Source: an uncultured Flavobacteriaceae bacterium (lineage in GTDB: Bacteria > Bacteroidota > Bacteroidia > Flavobacteriales > Flavobacteriaceae). From it: 64,000 nucleotides of DNA. The stretch is from NCBI GenBank assembly GCA_947500435.1, contig CANMRV010000010.1, positions 1 through 64,000 on the forward strand, in the 5' to 3' direction. Both the position numbers and the translations under genes were made by a program. Numbering within the stretch: the stretch's first letter is position 1; each line of letters begins with the position of its first letter. Of this stretch, positions 1 through 7,573 are shown in pieces. The notes beneath the pieces were generated by a model that searched no databases, was not told the origin of the DNA, and saw only the letters and a program-made list of their open reading frames with translations.

Positions 1-287
1 GGCAGCGAACAATTCCGCTTCCGTAGGTGCGTCAGCTCCTTCGCAAAGCGCAATAGCTCCATCGTCACCGGCCTCCAGGGCTTCCTCATAGGTCACCGTT
101 ACCATCGCCGTGTCCTCCGGACAGGTGTCCGTGGCGGCATGGGTATAGGTATATACGCCGTCCGCGTCGGGACCGCTCCACGTTCCGCCCATATCGGGAG
201 TACCGCCAAGGGCAGCGAACAATTCCGCTTCCGTAGGTGCGTCAGCTCCTTCGCAAAGCGCAATAGCTCCATCGTCACCGGCCTCCA
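1..287. repeat. 210-bp-period direct repeat inside the adhesin gene
   Basis: Bases 1-77 and 211-287 are identical over 77 bp, giving a period of 210 bp (70 codons, in frame). The repeat region is visibly richer in G+C than the rest of the same gene. The array continues beyond the left edge, so its copy number cannot be seen. Confidence 0.95.
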
Positions 288-1548
288 AAGGCTCCTCAAC
301 AGAAATTGTAATCGTATCGGTAACAAAACAATTGGCATCTTCCTCACTTCGAACGTAATATGTTGTTTCTGTCAATGGACTTACATTAATATCACCCAAG
401 GGGTCTATATTTCCATCCGCATCTACTTGGCTTGTATGATAGGAAACCGTACCATCAGATGTTACCAATGTACTTAAGTCTACACTACTTTGACCATCCG
501 CGCACACCGAGCCATTAAGAGTCGATAAAGTTGGTTCAACACAACATTCTGGAGCAGCACCACTAACCGTAGCAACACAATCCGTGGGATTATCTGGATT
601 TGCACAAGATCCACTGGGTGGCGATTGCGCTGAAATTGTAATGTTATAATTCGTTACACTTTGAGGATAAGTCATCGTAATAGTACCTGAAGTAACTGAT
701 GGATCCTCACCGATATTATTTAGGCATACAGGTGCAGAGGTAGTCGGTGTAGCATTGGGGTCGAAACCAACATACTCACCGTTAGCTCCAGTAATAGGAA
801 CCTCAACAGTATAAGTGTCAGAGCGACAAGTTGCTGTGGCATCCTCTGTCTCTAAGACACAAAAAGTGAAATCTGAATCATCTCCACAACCAAACCTTGC
901 CTTAAAGTTAAAACTAAATCCATCTACAGTACTAGCATCATCATCTTGATCCCAAACAGCGAGGTAGTAATTCGTTGGTTGGTTAAAAATAGGGGTCCTA
1001 AAAGGTGAATCTGCCCAACCGGTAAAGCTAATACCACATGAATCAAAGCTCAAATCGGCGCAGTCGCCTGTCTGAAAATTAGGGCCAGGACCGTATGTCT
1101 TACCCGGATCATTTGAATAATACAGTGCCCAAGCAATATTATCGTTGGAAATAACCTGAAAAGATGAACTTCCTGCCAATTCTCTTATATCAAATTGAAA
1201 CCATGTGATTTCCTGTCCATTAACAGGACCACTAGCTGTAGTAGGAAGACCAGTTGCTGGATCGACACAATTTAAGGTACTTGGAATACTAAAAACACTG
1301 GGGTCATATGTAGAATTAGGCATGACATTCGACTCCGTTTCTGCCGAACTACCACATCTTACAATACCCCCCGGATCAGGAGAATTCGGTGCATCATCAA
1401 TTGAACCATCTCCGTTCCAATGTGCACCATCTTCCCATTTTATCGCATCACAGGGACCATCTGATTGAGAAAAACCAGAAATAGAGAATAAAAGAAAAAT
1501 AAAAAGTACTAGAAATTTTGAAAATGAAACATGTAAAAATCTCCTCAT
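1..1548 (-). CDS. Large secreted repeat protein, N-terminal 516 residues (partial)
   Basis: Open frame from an ATG at 1548 that runs off the left edge without a stop. Residues 1 to about 22 form a signal peptide ending near FSQ-SDGPCD. A cysteine-containing beta-rich region of about 390 residues follows, then modules with the pattern GDDGAIALCEGADAP, GGTPDMGGTWSGPDADG and YTYTHAATDTC. This module type is typical of giant flavobacterial cell-surface proteins such as SprB-like adhesins exported by the type IX secretion system. That role is inferred; the C-terminal sorting domain would lie outside the window. The module is repeated almost identically at nucleotide level (positions 1-77 and 211-287). 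A leader with CCTAACCAAAAA lies just upstream of the start. The ligand is unknown. Confidence 0.8.
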   Translation of the reverse strand, partial: MRRFLHVSFSKFLVLFIFLLFSISGFSQSDGPCDAIKWEDGAHWNGDGSIDDAPNSPDPGGIVRCGSSAETESNVMPNSTYDPSVFSIPSTLNCVDPATGLPTTASGPVNGQEITWFQFDIRELAGSSSFQVISNDNIAWALYYSNDPGKTYGPGPNFQTGDCADLSFDSCGISFTGWADSPFRTPIFNQPTNYYLAVWDQDDDASTVDGFSFNFKARFGCGDDSDFTFCVLETEDATATCRSDTYTVEVPITGANGEYVGFDPNATPTTSAPVCLNNIGEDPSVTSGTITMTYPQSVTNYNITISAQSPPSGSCANPDNPTDCVATVSGAAPECCVEPTLSTLNGSVCADGQSSVDLSTLVTSDGTVSYHTSQVDADGNIDPLGDINVSPLTETTYYVRSEEDANCFVTDTITISVEEPLEAGDDGAIALCEGADAPTEAELFAALGGTPDMGGTWSGPDADGVYTYTHAATDTCPEDTAMVTVTYEEALEAGDDGAIALCEGADAPTEAELFAA

Positions 1549-1856
1549 GGATAAAGTTTTTGGTTAGGTTAAACTTTACCATTACAACAATAGGACGATT
1601 CATCGAATCGGTAAGACTGTGGGAACCTTACGAATCAACAACCTCTAAAAGAAAAAATAAAACGTATTCGTTGAGTTTGATCTACTATGTGGGGGAAGAT
1701 AATTTTACAGGTAATTTTCTAAATCATAAAAACGAATTTTGTTTAAATTGTAACTTTGGTTAAAGGTTTGTGATACATAAAACTAAAAATCTTTTATATC
1801 TAACGCACTGAAAGTCTTATTATTATCGTTGAAATGCACAAAAGTTGGTTATAATG
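1549..1856. other. Intergenic region upstream of the adhesin gene
   Basis: About 300 bp with no convincing gene. It presumably carries the promoter of the minus-strand adhesin gene, but I could not identify a clean TTG/TAnnTTTG pair. A small inverted repeat GATTC-ATC-GAATC lies near 1595-1607. A plus-strand open frame here (1518-1763) has no protein-like features. Confidence 0.4.
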
Positions 1857-1887
1857 AAAAAGCCCCTACAGGTAGCAGGAGCTTTTT
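1857..1887 (-). terminator. Intrinsic terminator after yidC
   Basis: Read on the minus strand, the arms AAAAAGCTCCT and AGGGGCTTTTT pair with one U-G wobble around a short loop and end in a T run. It lies 23 bp downstream of the yidC stop. Confidence 0.8.
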
Positions 1888-1909
1888 AAATATGTGTAGG
1901 AGTTGAAAT

Positions 1910-3769
1910 TTACCGCTTCCCTGCTTTTTTCTGTTCTTCAGCTTGCTCCATCATTTCACGCATCTTCTTCTGGAACTTATTCTCTTTCTTGGGCTTCTTT
2001 TTATTCTCCTGAATTTGGGCGTGAATCTTATCGTTGTCCAAAATGAAATTCTTAATGACCAACATAATTCCGATGGTAATCAAGTTAGATACGAAATAGT
2101 ACAAACTCAAGCCACTTGCATAGTTGTTGAAAAAGAACAACATCATCAACGGCATCAGATACATGATAAACTTCATGTTCGGCATGCCCGGTTGCGAAGG
2201 CATGTTCTGCCCCGTGGTCATCATCATATAAAAGAAAATAGCAATTGACGCCAATATCGGGAACAAGCTCACATGATCTCCATAAAACGGAATCTCAAAA
2301 GGTAGCTGAGCTATACTATCATAAGAGGATAAGTCATCTGCCCATAAAAAGGACTTTTGACGTAAGGCAAATGAAGTTGGAAAAAACATGAAAAGCGCAT
2401 AGAAAATCGGCATCTGCAGAAATGCAGGTACACAACCGCTCATAGGGCTAACCCCCGCCTTTCCATAAAGTTTCATAGTTTCCTGTTGCTTCTTCATGGC
2501 ATTGTCTTTGTACTTCTCGCCAAGCTCAGTAATCTCAGGTTTAAGAACCTTCATTTTAGCTTGAGACAAATACGACTTATAGGTTACCGGAGACATCGCT
2601 AAACGCACTAAAATGGTCATAATAACAATTGCAATCCCGTAAGGTAAAAATGAGCTAAGAAAAGTATAGAATGGAGTAAAAACATACCTATTAATCCATC
2701 CGAAAATGCCCCAGCCGAAGTATATGGTATCGTCTAGTCCGTACTCCTCATATTTCTTTAGTACAGCAACATCAGCAGGTCCGTAATACCAATCTAAATT
2801 TTCTGAAATTTCACCGCCTTCCATTGCTATCGGAATTGACGCTTCAAATTTTTTGGTAAATGCCACTTCTTTGCTTTCCTCTTCAACCAAGTCCGTTGAA
2901 ACCAACTCAGCGGTTTTAAAGTTCTTTTTTGTTGCTAAAATAGAGGTGAAAAAATGCTGTTTATATGAAATCCATTTTACATCTTCATCTGTCTCTTCGT
3001 CATCGCCCCTGGCCGACATATAATCTATTTTTCCATCCTCGAAATTACGCATGACCTCCGTATAACGGTTTTCATACTCTACACTCTTATTATGACGAAT
3101 ACCTTTCAACTTCCATTCGAGCCGAATTGGTTGACCGGAATTTATAACTCCATTCAATCCTTGCGACCGAACGGTGAAATCAACTAAATAGTCATCGGGT
3201 TTCATTTCGTAGCGGTACTCCAAAAATTTATCAGCAGCAACTTTAGCCTTCATCGACAACACTTGATTGTCTCCACTTTGAGTCAGTGATGGCTCAAAGT
3301 ACAAATCCTTAGTATTAAGAACTCTATTATCAGAGGTAGAAAAATTCAATCCGAAGGAGGCATTTCCTTCTTTAACTAAATATACGGGAATGGAATCATA
3401 GGTATGAAACTGTTTCAATCGCGCTTCGATAATCTGCCCGCCTTTGTTACTGATTTCGAAATAAACTAAATCGTTTTCCAATTGAGTAGTTGCATCAGAC
3501 GGAGGAGTAAAACCAAAGGCACCTATGCTACTTTTATAGTTGGCAACTGCTGTAGAATCTTGTAGATTTATCGGAGCTACTTCAGTTACAGCATTCTCTT
3601 GAACTTTGTTTTCCTCAGCCTTTTGTTGTGCTTCTACCTGTTCTTGTTTCGCCTTATCTGCTTCTATCTGTTCTGGTGTTGGCTTGTTCTGCCAAAACAT
3701 AAAAACAAGTATAGCAAAAATGAGCACAAAGCCGATTATAGAATTTATATCGAGTTTCTTTTCTTCCAT
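1910..3769 (-). CDS. yidC: Membrane protein insertase YidC
   Basis: 619 residues, the usual length for the long Bacteroidota/Gram-negative form. It inserts proteins into the inner membrane, alone or with SecYEG. Visible parts: an N-terminal membrane anchor (about residues 12-26), a large periplasmic beta-rich domain (about 60-350), then the conserved insertase core. The core starts near INRYVFTPFYTFLSSFLPYG, has the conserved arginine in TILVRLAMSP and four further hydrophobic segments, and ends in a lysine-rich tail suited to ribosome contact. It lies 103 bp downstream of pyrG on the same strand, so co-transcription is likely. The hairpin just after the stop would end the transcript. Confidence 0.97.
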   Translation of the reverse strand: MEEKKLDINSIIGFVLIFAILVFMFWQNKPTPEQIEADKAKQEQVEAQQKAEENKVQENAVTEVAPINLQDSTAVANYKSSIGAFGFTPPSDATTQLENDLVYFEISNKGGQIIEARLKQFHTYDSIPVYLVKEGNASFGLNFSTSDNRVLNTKDLYFEPSLTQSGDNQVLSMKAKVAADKFLEYRYEMKPDDYLVDFTVRSQGLNGVINSGQPIRLEWKLKGIRHNKSVEYENRYTEVMRNFEDGKIDYMSARGDDEETDEDVKWISYKQHFFTSILATKKNFKTAELVSTDLVEEESKEVAFTKKFEASIPIAMEGGEISENLDWYYGPADVAVLKKYEEYGLDDTIYFGWGIFGWINRYVFTPFYTFLSSFLPYGIAIVIMTILVRLAMSPVTYKSYLSQAKMKVLKPEITELGEKYKDNAMKKQQETMKLYGKAGVSPMSGCVPAFLQMPIFYALFMFFPTSFALRQKSFLWADDLSSYDSIAQLPFEIPFYGDHVSLFPILASIAIFFYMMMTTGQNMPSQPGMPNMKFIMYLMPLMMLFFFNNYASGLSLYYFVSNLITIGIMLVIKNFILDNDKIHAQIQENKKKPKKENKFQKKMREMMEQAEEQKKAGKR

Positions 3770-3872
3770 CTAAATAAAATGTGATTTGGTATCTGTTTGA
3801 TTTTTTATATTCTGAATCCAGTTCAGAACAAGCAAATATATGCCCAATTGTGCTTTTTATGCCATAGTGGCA

Positions 3873-5495
3873 TTAGTTTGTTGATTTTTTATGCTTTAAT
3901 GCCGCTTTTACAAAGCCAACAAAAAGTGGATGCGGGTTAGCAACTGTACTTTTATATTCAGGGTGATACTGTACACCAACAAACCAAGGATGGCTGGGAA
4001 CTTCAACGATTTCCACAAGTCCGGTTTCTTTGTTAATACCTGTTGCGAACATTCCTGCTGCTTCCAATTGTTCTTTATAGTCATTATTGAACTCATAACG
4101 GTGACGGTGTCTTTCAGAAATATCGACGGCTCCTTGATAAATTTTTGAAGCAAGACTTCCTTTTTTCAAGGCACAATCCCATGCTCCTAATCGCATTGTT
4201 CCTCCTTTATTGGTAACAGATTTCTGCTCTTCCATTAAATTGATTACAGGTGCAGTAGTTTTTTCGTTCATCTCTGTCGAATTAGCCTTTGAGAGTCCGA
4301 GAATTGTTCTAGAATACTCAATTACTGCCATTTGCATTCCCAGGCATATTCCTAAAAATGGAATATTGTTTTCCCTAGTATAGCGCACCGCCTTTATTTT
4401 CCCTTCAATGCCCCGCTCTCCAAATCCTGGTGCAACGAGTACTCCGTTTAGTCCAGCTAATTTTTTCTCGATATTACCCATATTCAAATGCTCTGAATGG
4501 ATAAACCGTACATTAACCTTTACTTGATTGGCAGCACCAGCATGAATAAAAGATTCTAAAATGGACTTATAGGAATCTTGTAGTTCGACATATTTTCCAA
4601 TCAAACCGATTTCAACTTCGTGCTTCGGATTTTTATGTCGTTTCAGGAATTTTTTCCATTGTTCTAGATCAGGTGCTTTTTTATCAGACAGCGCTAATCG
4701 CTGCAAGGCAACTGTATCAAGACCTTCCTCTTGCATTAACATCGGCACGTCATAAATCGTTGATGCATCTATTGATTGAATAACCGCTTCACGCTTCACA
4801 TTACAGAAGAGCGCCAATTTTTCTTTCTTTTCATCGGAAATTTCATGCTCAGTTCTGCAAACCAAAATGTCAGCTTTAATCCCGCTTTCCATCAGCGTTT
4901 TAACGGAGTGTTGTGTGGGCTTAGTCTTTAATTCTCCAGCAGCAGATAAGTAAGGCACCAGTGTCAAATGTATAACGATAGCATTGGTATCTCCCAATTC
5001 CCAAAGTAACTGACGCACTGCTTCTATATATGGTAGGGATTCAATATCACCTACTGTTCCCCCGATTTCTGTAATGATAATGTCATAATCCCCACTATTT
5101 CCCAATAGCTGAACACGTTCTTTTATTTCGTTAGTAATATGCGGTACTACTTGAACGGTCTTCCCTAAAAATTCACCTCGGCGTTCTTTTTCAATTACAC
5201 TCTGGTAGATTCTTCCGGTAGTAACATTATTTGCCTGTGAGGTCTTTACATTCAAAAATCGTTCGTAGTGACCTAAATCCAAATCCGTTTCCGCGCCATC
5301 ATGAGTCACATAGCATTCGCCGTGCTCATACGGATTCAATGTACCCGGGTCTACGTTAATGTAAGGGTCTAATTTTTGAATTGTTGTTCGATATCCGCGT
5401 GCTTGTAGCAGTTTTGCTAAAGAGGCTGCAATGATACCTTTTCCAAGAGATGAAGTAACGCCTCCCGTAACGAATATATACTTGGTCTTTGACAT
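3873..5495 (-). CDS. pyrG: CTP synthase
   Basis: 540 residues, full length for the family. It makes CTP from UTP, ATP and glutamine in the cytoplasm. The N-terminal synthetase domain has the phosphate-binding signature VTSSLGKGIIAAS near residues 13-25 and the GELKTKPTQHS segment. The C-terminal class I glutamine amidotransferase domain has the nucleophile region GICLGMQMAV (near residue 385) and the catalytic His/Glu in VQYHPEY near residue 515. The ATG at 5495 gives the standard MSKTKYIFVTGGV start. It is followed by yidC. Confidence 0.98.
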   Translation of the reverse strand: MSKTKYIFVTGGVTSSLGKGIIAASLAKLLQARGYRTTIQKLDPYINVDPGTLNPYEHGECYVTHDGAETDLDLGHYERFLNVKTSQANNVTTGRIYQSVIEKERRGEFLGKTVQVVPHITNEIKERVQLLGNSGDYDIIITEIGGTVGDIESLPYIEAVRQLLWELGDTNAIVIHLTLVPYLSAAGELKTKPTQHSVKTLMESGIKADILVCRTEHEISDEKKEKLALFCNVKREAVIQSIDASTIYDVPMLMQEEGLDTVALQRLALSDKKAPDLEQWKKFLKRHKNPKHEVEIGLIGKYVELQDSYKSILESFIHAGAANQVKVNVRFIHSEHLNMGNIEKKLAGLNGVLVAPGFGERGIEGKIKAVRYTRENNIPFLGICLGMQMAVIEYSRTILGLSKANSTEMNEKTTAPVINLMEEQKSVTNKGGTMRLGAWDCALKKGSLASKIYQGAVDISERHRHRYEFNNDYKEQLEAAGMFATGINKETGLVEIVEVPSHPWFVGVQYHPEYKSTVANPHPLFVGFVKAALKHKKSTN

Positions 5496-5545
5496 GAATC
5501 GACTTCTGTGTTACGGGATTCAAAGATACAAATTGCAATAGGAAA

Positions 5546-5788
5546 TCAGTACTTCTTGGGCGGAAAATCTTTTTGCACCCTGCGTATCAGGGGTTCAAGT
5601 CCGTTTACTTTGATTTCATGCATCGATTTTAAGAGCATCCCAAGCTTTCCTTCAGGGAAACCTTTTTGATTGAACCAAACCAAATATGGCTCAGGTAAAT
5701 CTACCAAATAACGGCCTTTGAATTTACCAAAGGGCATTCGGTAATGCGCCAGTTCAATCAGTTTATCTTTATCGGGACTTACATTCAT
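5546..5788 (-). CDS. DUF3820 family small protein
   Basis: 80 residues. The MPFGKFKGRYLVDLPEPYLVWF signature near residues 18-38 and the basic C-terminus match the DUF3820 family (sometimes named 'quorum-sensing-regulated virulence factor', a label with little support). It lacks a signal peptide and is probably cytoplasmic. Its FGKFKGR motif resembles the FGKHKGK motif in the C-terminal part of the exonuclease at 43308-44090, hinting at a nucleic-acid-related role (inference). It lies 50 bp upstream of pyrG on the same strand. Confidence 0.75.
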   Translation of the reverse strand: MNVSPDKDKLIELAHYRMPFGKFKGRYLVDLPEPYLVWFNQKGFPEGKLGMLLKSMHEIKVNGLEPLIRRVQKDFPPKKY

Positions 5789-5836
5789 ACTTTATTTTAA
5801 AAAATATATCTTTAGTAAATGTAACACATTATCAAG

Positions 5837-6709
5837 ATGAAAAGAAGAAACTTCATAGGTACATCTGCCGCGGCTTCGGTCGGACTTTTGGCCTCCAAAA
5901 CCAGTTCTGCAATGTCTTCCAAAGTAGAATCAGAATCGAACGAACTCAAAGGAAATATTAATCATAGTGCCTGCAGATGGTGCTATAGTAAGATTCCTAT
6001 GGAAGAGTTTCTTCAAAACCTCAGTGACCTAGGCATCAAAGCTATGGACTTGACCGGACCTGAAGATTGGCCCTTAATGAAGAAATATAATATTCATGCA
6101 TCAATGTGCTGGGGCGCGGGTAAGGGAATTCCTGAAGGTTGGAACGACCCCAAACTGCACGAAGAACTGATTGCTGACTATCTTCGAGTAATCCCATTAG
6201 TTGCAGAAGCTGGCTACACGAATTTAATTTGTTTTAGTGGAAACCGAAATGGAATGGATGATGCCGTCGGGTTAAAAAATTGCGCTGAAGGCCTGAAAAA
6301 AATTATGCCAGCTGCCGAAAAACACGGAGTAGTCATTCAAATGGAATTGTTGAACTCAAAGGTAGACCATGCTGATTATATGTGCGACCATACTTCTTGG
6401 GGTGTTGAACTTTGTAAGACCATAGGTTCAGATAACTTTAAACTGCTCTACGATATTTATCACATGCAGATTATGGAAGGTGATGTCATTCGTAACATTC
6501 AAGATTACCATGAATATTTCGGACACTACCATACCGGTGGTAACCCAGGTCGCAATGAAATTAATGAAACCCAAGAATTGTATTATCCGGCCATTATGAA
6601 GGCCATTGTAGCAACCGGATTCAAAGGTCATGTGGCCCAGGAGTTTATTCCCACTTGGGAGGATCCAATAGCTGCTTTGAAAGAAGGGGTTACAATTTGC
6701 GATGTGTAA
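5837..6709 (+). CDS. Tat-exported TIM-barrel sugar isomerase-like protein (hydroxypyruvate isomerase family)
   Basis: 290 residues. The N-terminus MKRRNFIGTSAAASVGLLA is a twin-arginine signal (RRNFIG followed by a hydrophobic stretch). The remainder looks like the xylose isomerase-like TIM barrel of hydroxypyruvate isomerases. Putative metal or catalytic acidic residues occur in QMELLNSK, LLYDIYHMQ, HYHTGGNPGRNEI and VAQEFIPTW. Family members interconvert hydroxypyruvate and tartronate semialdehyde or epimerise sugars; the substrate here is unknown. Export suggests a periplasmic role, unlike classical Hyi. It is divergent from the DUF3820/pyrG/yidC group and followed by a small lipoprotein gene 33 bp on. 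Confidence 0.8.
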   Translation: MKRRNFIGTSAAASVGLLASKTSSAMSSKVESESNELKGNINHSACRWCYSKIPMEEFLQNLSDLGIKAMDLTGPEDWPLMKKYNIHASMCWGAGKGIPEGWNDPKLHEELIADYLRVIPLVAEAGYTNLICFSGNRNGMDDAVGLKNCAEGLKKIMPAAEKHGVVIQMELLNSKVDHADYMCDHTSWGVELCKTIGSDNFKLLYDIYHMQIMEGDVIRNIQDYHEYFGHYHTGGNPGRNEINETQELYYPAIMKAIVATGFKGHVAQEFIPTWEDPIAALKEGVTICDV

Positions 6710-6742
6710 TTAGTTCGGCAACCAACTTGAATAGAATTAATA

Positions 6743-7015
6743 ATGAACAGAAATAAACTACTGGTTATCACAACATTTATAGGCGTTCTAATACTCACAA
6801 GCTGTGTGAAGGCCGCCAAAGATTTGGTAGATGATATTGAATTAAGAACGCAATGCATTGAACGATTATCAGACTACACTACAAACAGTGGTGACAAAAC
6901 CTGCTCTCAAATTACCACGGAGATTAATAACATTTTAAAAGATTGTGGTGAGTTCTTATCACAAGAAGAAAAAGATGATTTGAATTTTGCCAAGGACAAT
7001 TGTACGGATAATTAA
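6743..7015 (+). CDS. Small cysteine-containing lipoprotein
   Basis: 90 residues. The lipobox LTSC near residue 21 predicts a lipid-anchored protein of about 70 mature residues. The mature part has several further cysteines (QCIERL, TCSQI, DCGEF, NCTDN) and could form disulfides. I recognise no family. It lies 33 bp after the isomerase-like gene and converges with the DUF922 gene, whose stop is 13 bp away. Confidence 0.6.
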   Translation: MNRNKLLVITTFIGVLILTSCVKAAKDLVDDIELRTQCIERLSDYTTNSGDKTCSQITTEINNILKDCGEFLSQEEKDDLNFAKDNCTDN

Positions 7016-7027
7016 GAAGTTTGCTTG

Positions 7028-7558
7028 CTATTGAAGTGCTTTGGCAATCTTTTCATTCCAAATCAATTGCTGCTCTCTATCTCTTGAAAAGTTGGTTTCA
7101 CGGTCATATTGATTTTGAAAGTCATCCAGCTCTTTCAATATTTCTTGATAGATGGATTTAAATTTTCCCTTCACATTACTATGTGTGAAAATTTCATTTG
7201 CCAAACGTTCTTTCATTTTTCGCGCATAGAGCTCAGAAATATCGAAATGTAATTGTTCGTGACTAAGAATAACTTCATCACATAATTCTGGTTGGTACCA
7301 TGATTTGGACGGGTAGAAAAAGGTGTCTACCTTAAAATCTACTTCCATATTATCTTTGGTACCTGAAGTAGAAAAACGATAGGTTATTCCACTAGCAGTA
7401 ATTGCCGCCGCTCTCGCATTTACAGGGGACTTCCCCTTAAAATCTTTCCAGGAAAGTCGTTTATCGGCAGTCCATGGAATAGTATCATAGCCCTGCAGGG
7501 ACTGAAAACTCATCAGCAAAAGAAAGCCTAAACCGAAAACGTACCTTATTCTGCCCAA
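7028..7558 (-). CDS. DUF922 family secreted protein, putative metallopeptidase-like
   Basis: 176 residues starting at TTG (7558); no in-frame ATG would keep the signal peptide. Residues 1 to about 23 are a secretion signal. The mature part has TADKRLSWKDFKGK and the motif SHEQLHFDISELYARK near residue 104. Its HEQxHFD arrangement is typical of DUF922 and reminiscent of zinc-binding HExxH-like sites. No activity is established from the sequence. It starts 15 bp after the stop of the LysM gene on the same strand, so the two are probably co-transcribed cell-envelope genes. Confidence 0.7.
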   Translation of the reverse strand: MGRIRYVFGLGFLLLMSFQSLQGYDTIPWTADKRLSWKDFKGKSPVNARAAAITASGITYRFSTSGTKDNMEVDFKVDTFFYPSKSWYQPELCDEVILSHEQLHFDISELYARKMKERLANEIFTHSNVKGKFKSIYQEILKELDDFQNQYDRETNFSRDREQQLIWNEKIAKALQ

Positions 7559-7573
7559 GTAAGTGTGTTTGGA

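Noticed and set aside
139..477. Plus-strand open frame of 112 codons
   Set aside because: It is antisense to the adhesin gene, whose minus-strand frame is continuous with a signal peptide and repeats; the plus frame is a shadow.
1518..1763. Plus-strand open frame of 81 codons in the adhesin upstream region
   Set aside because: It overlaps the adhesin 5' end antisense, has no domain, signal or neighbour logic, and an AT-driven composition.
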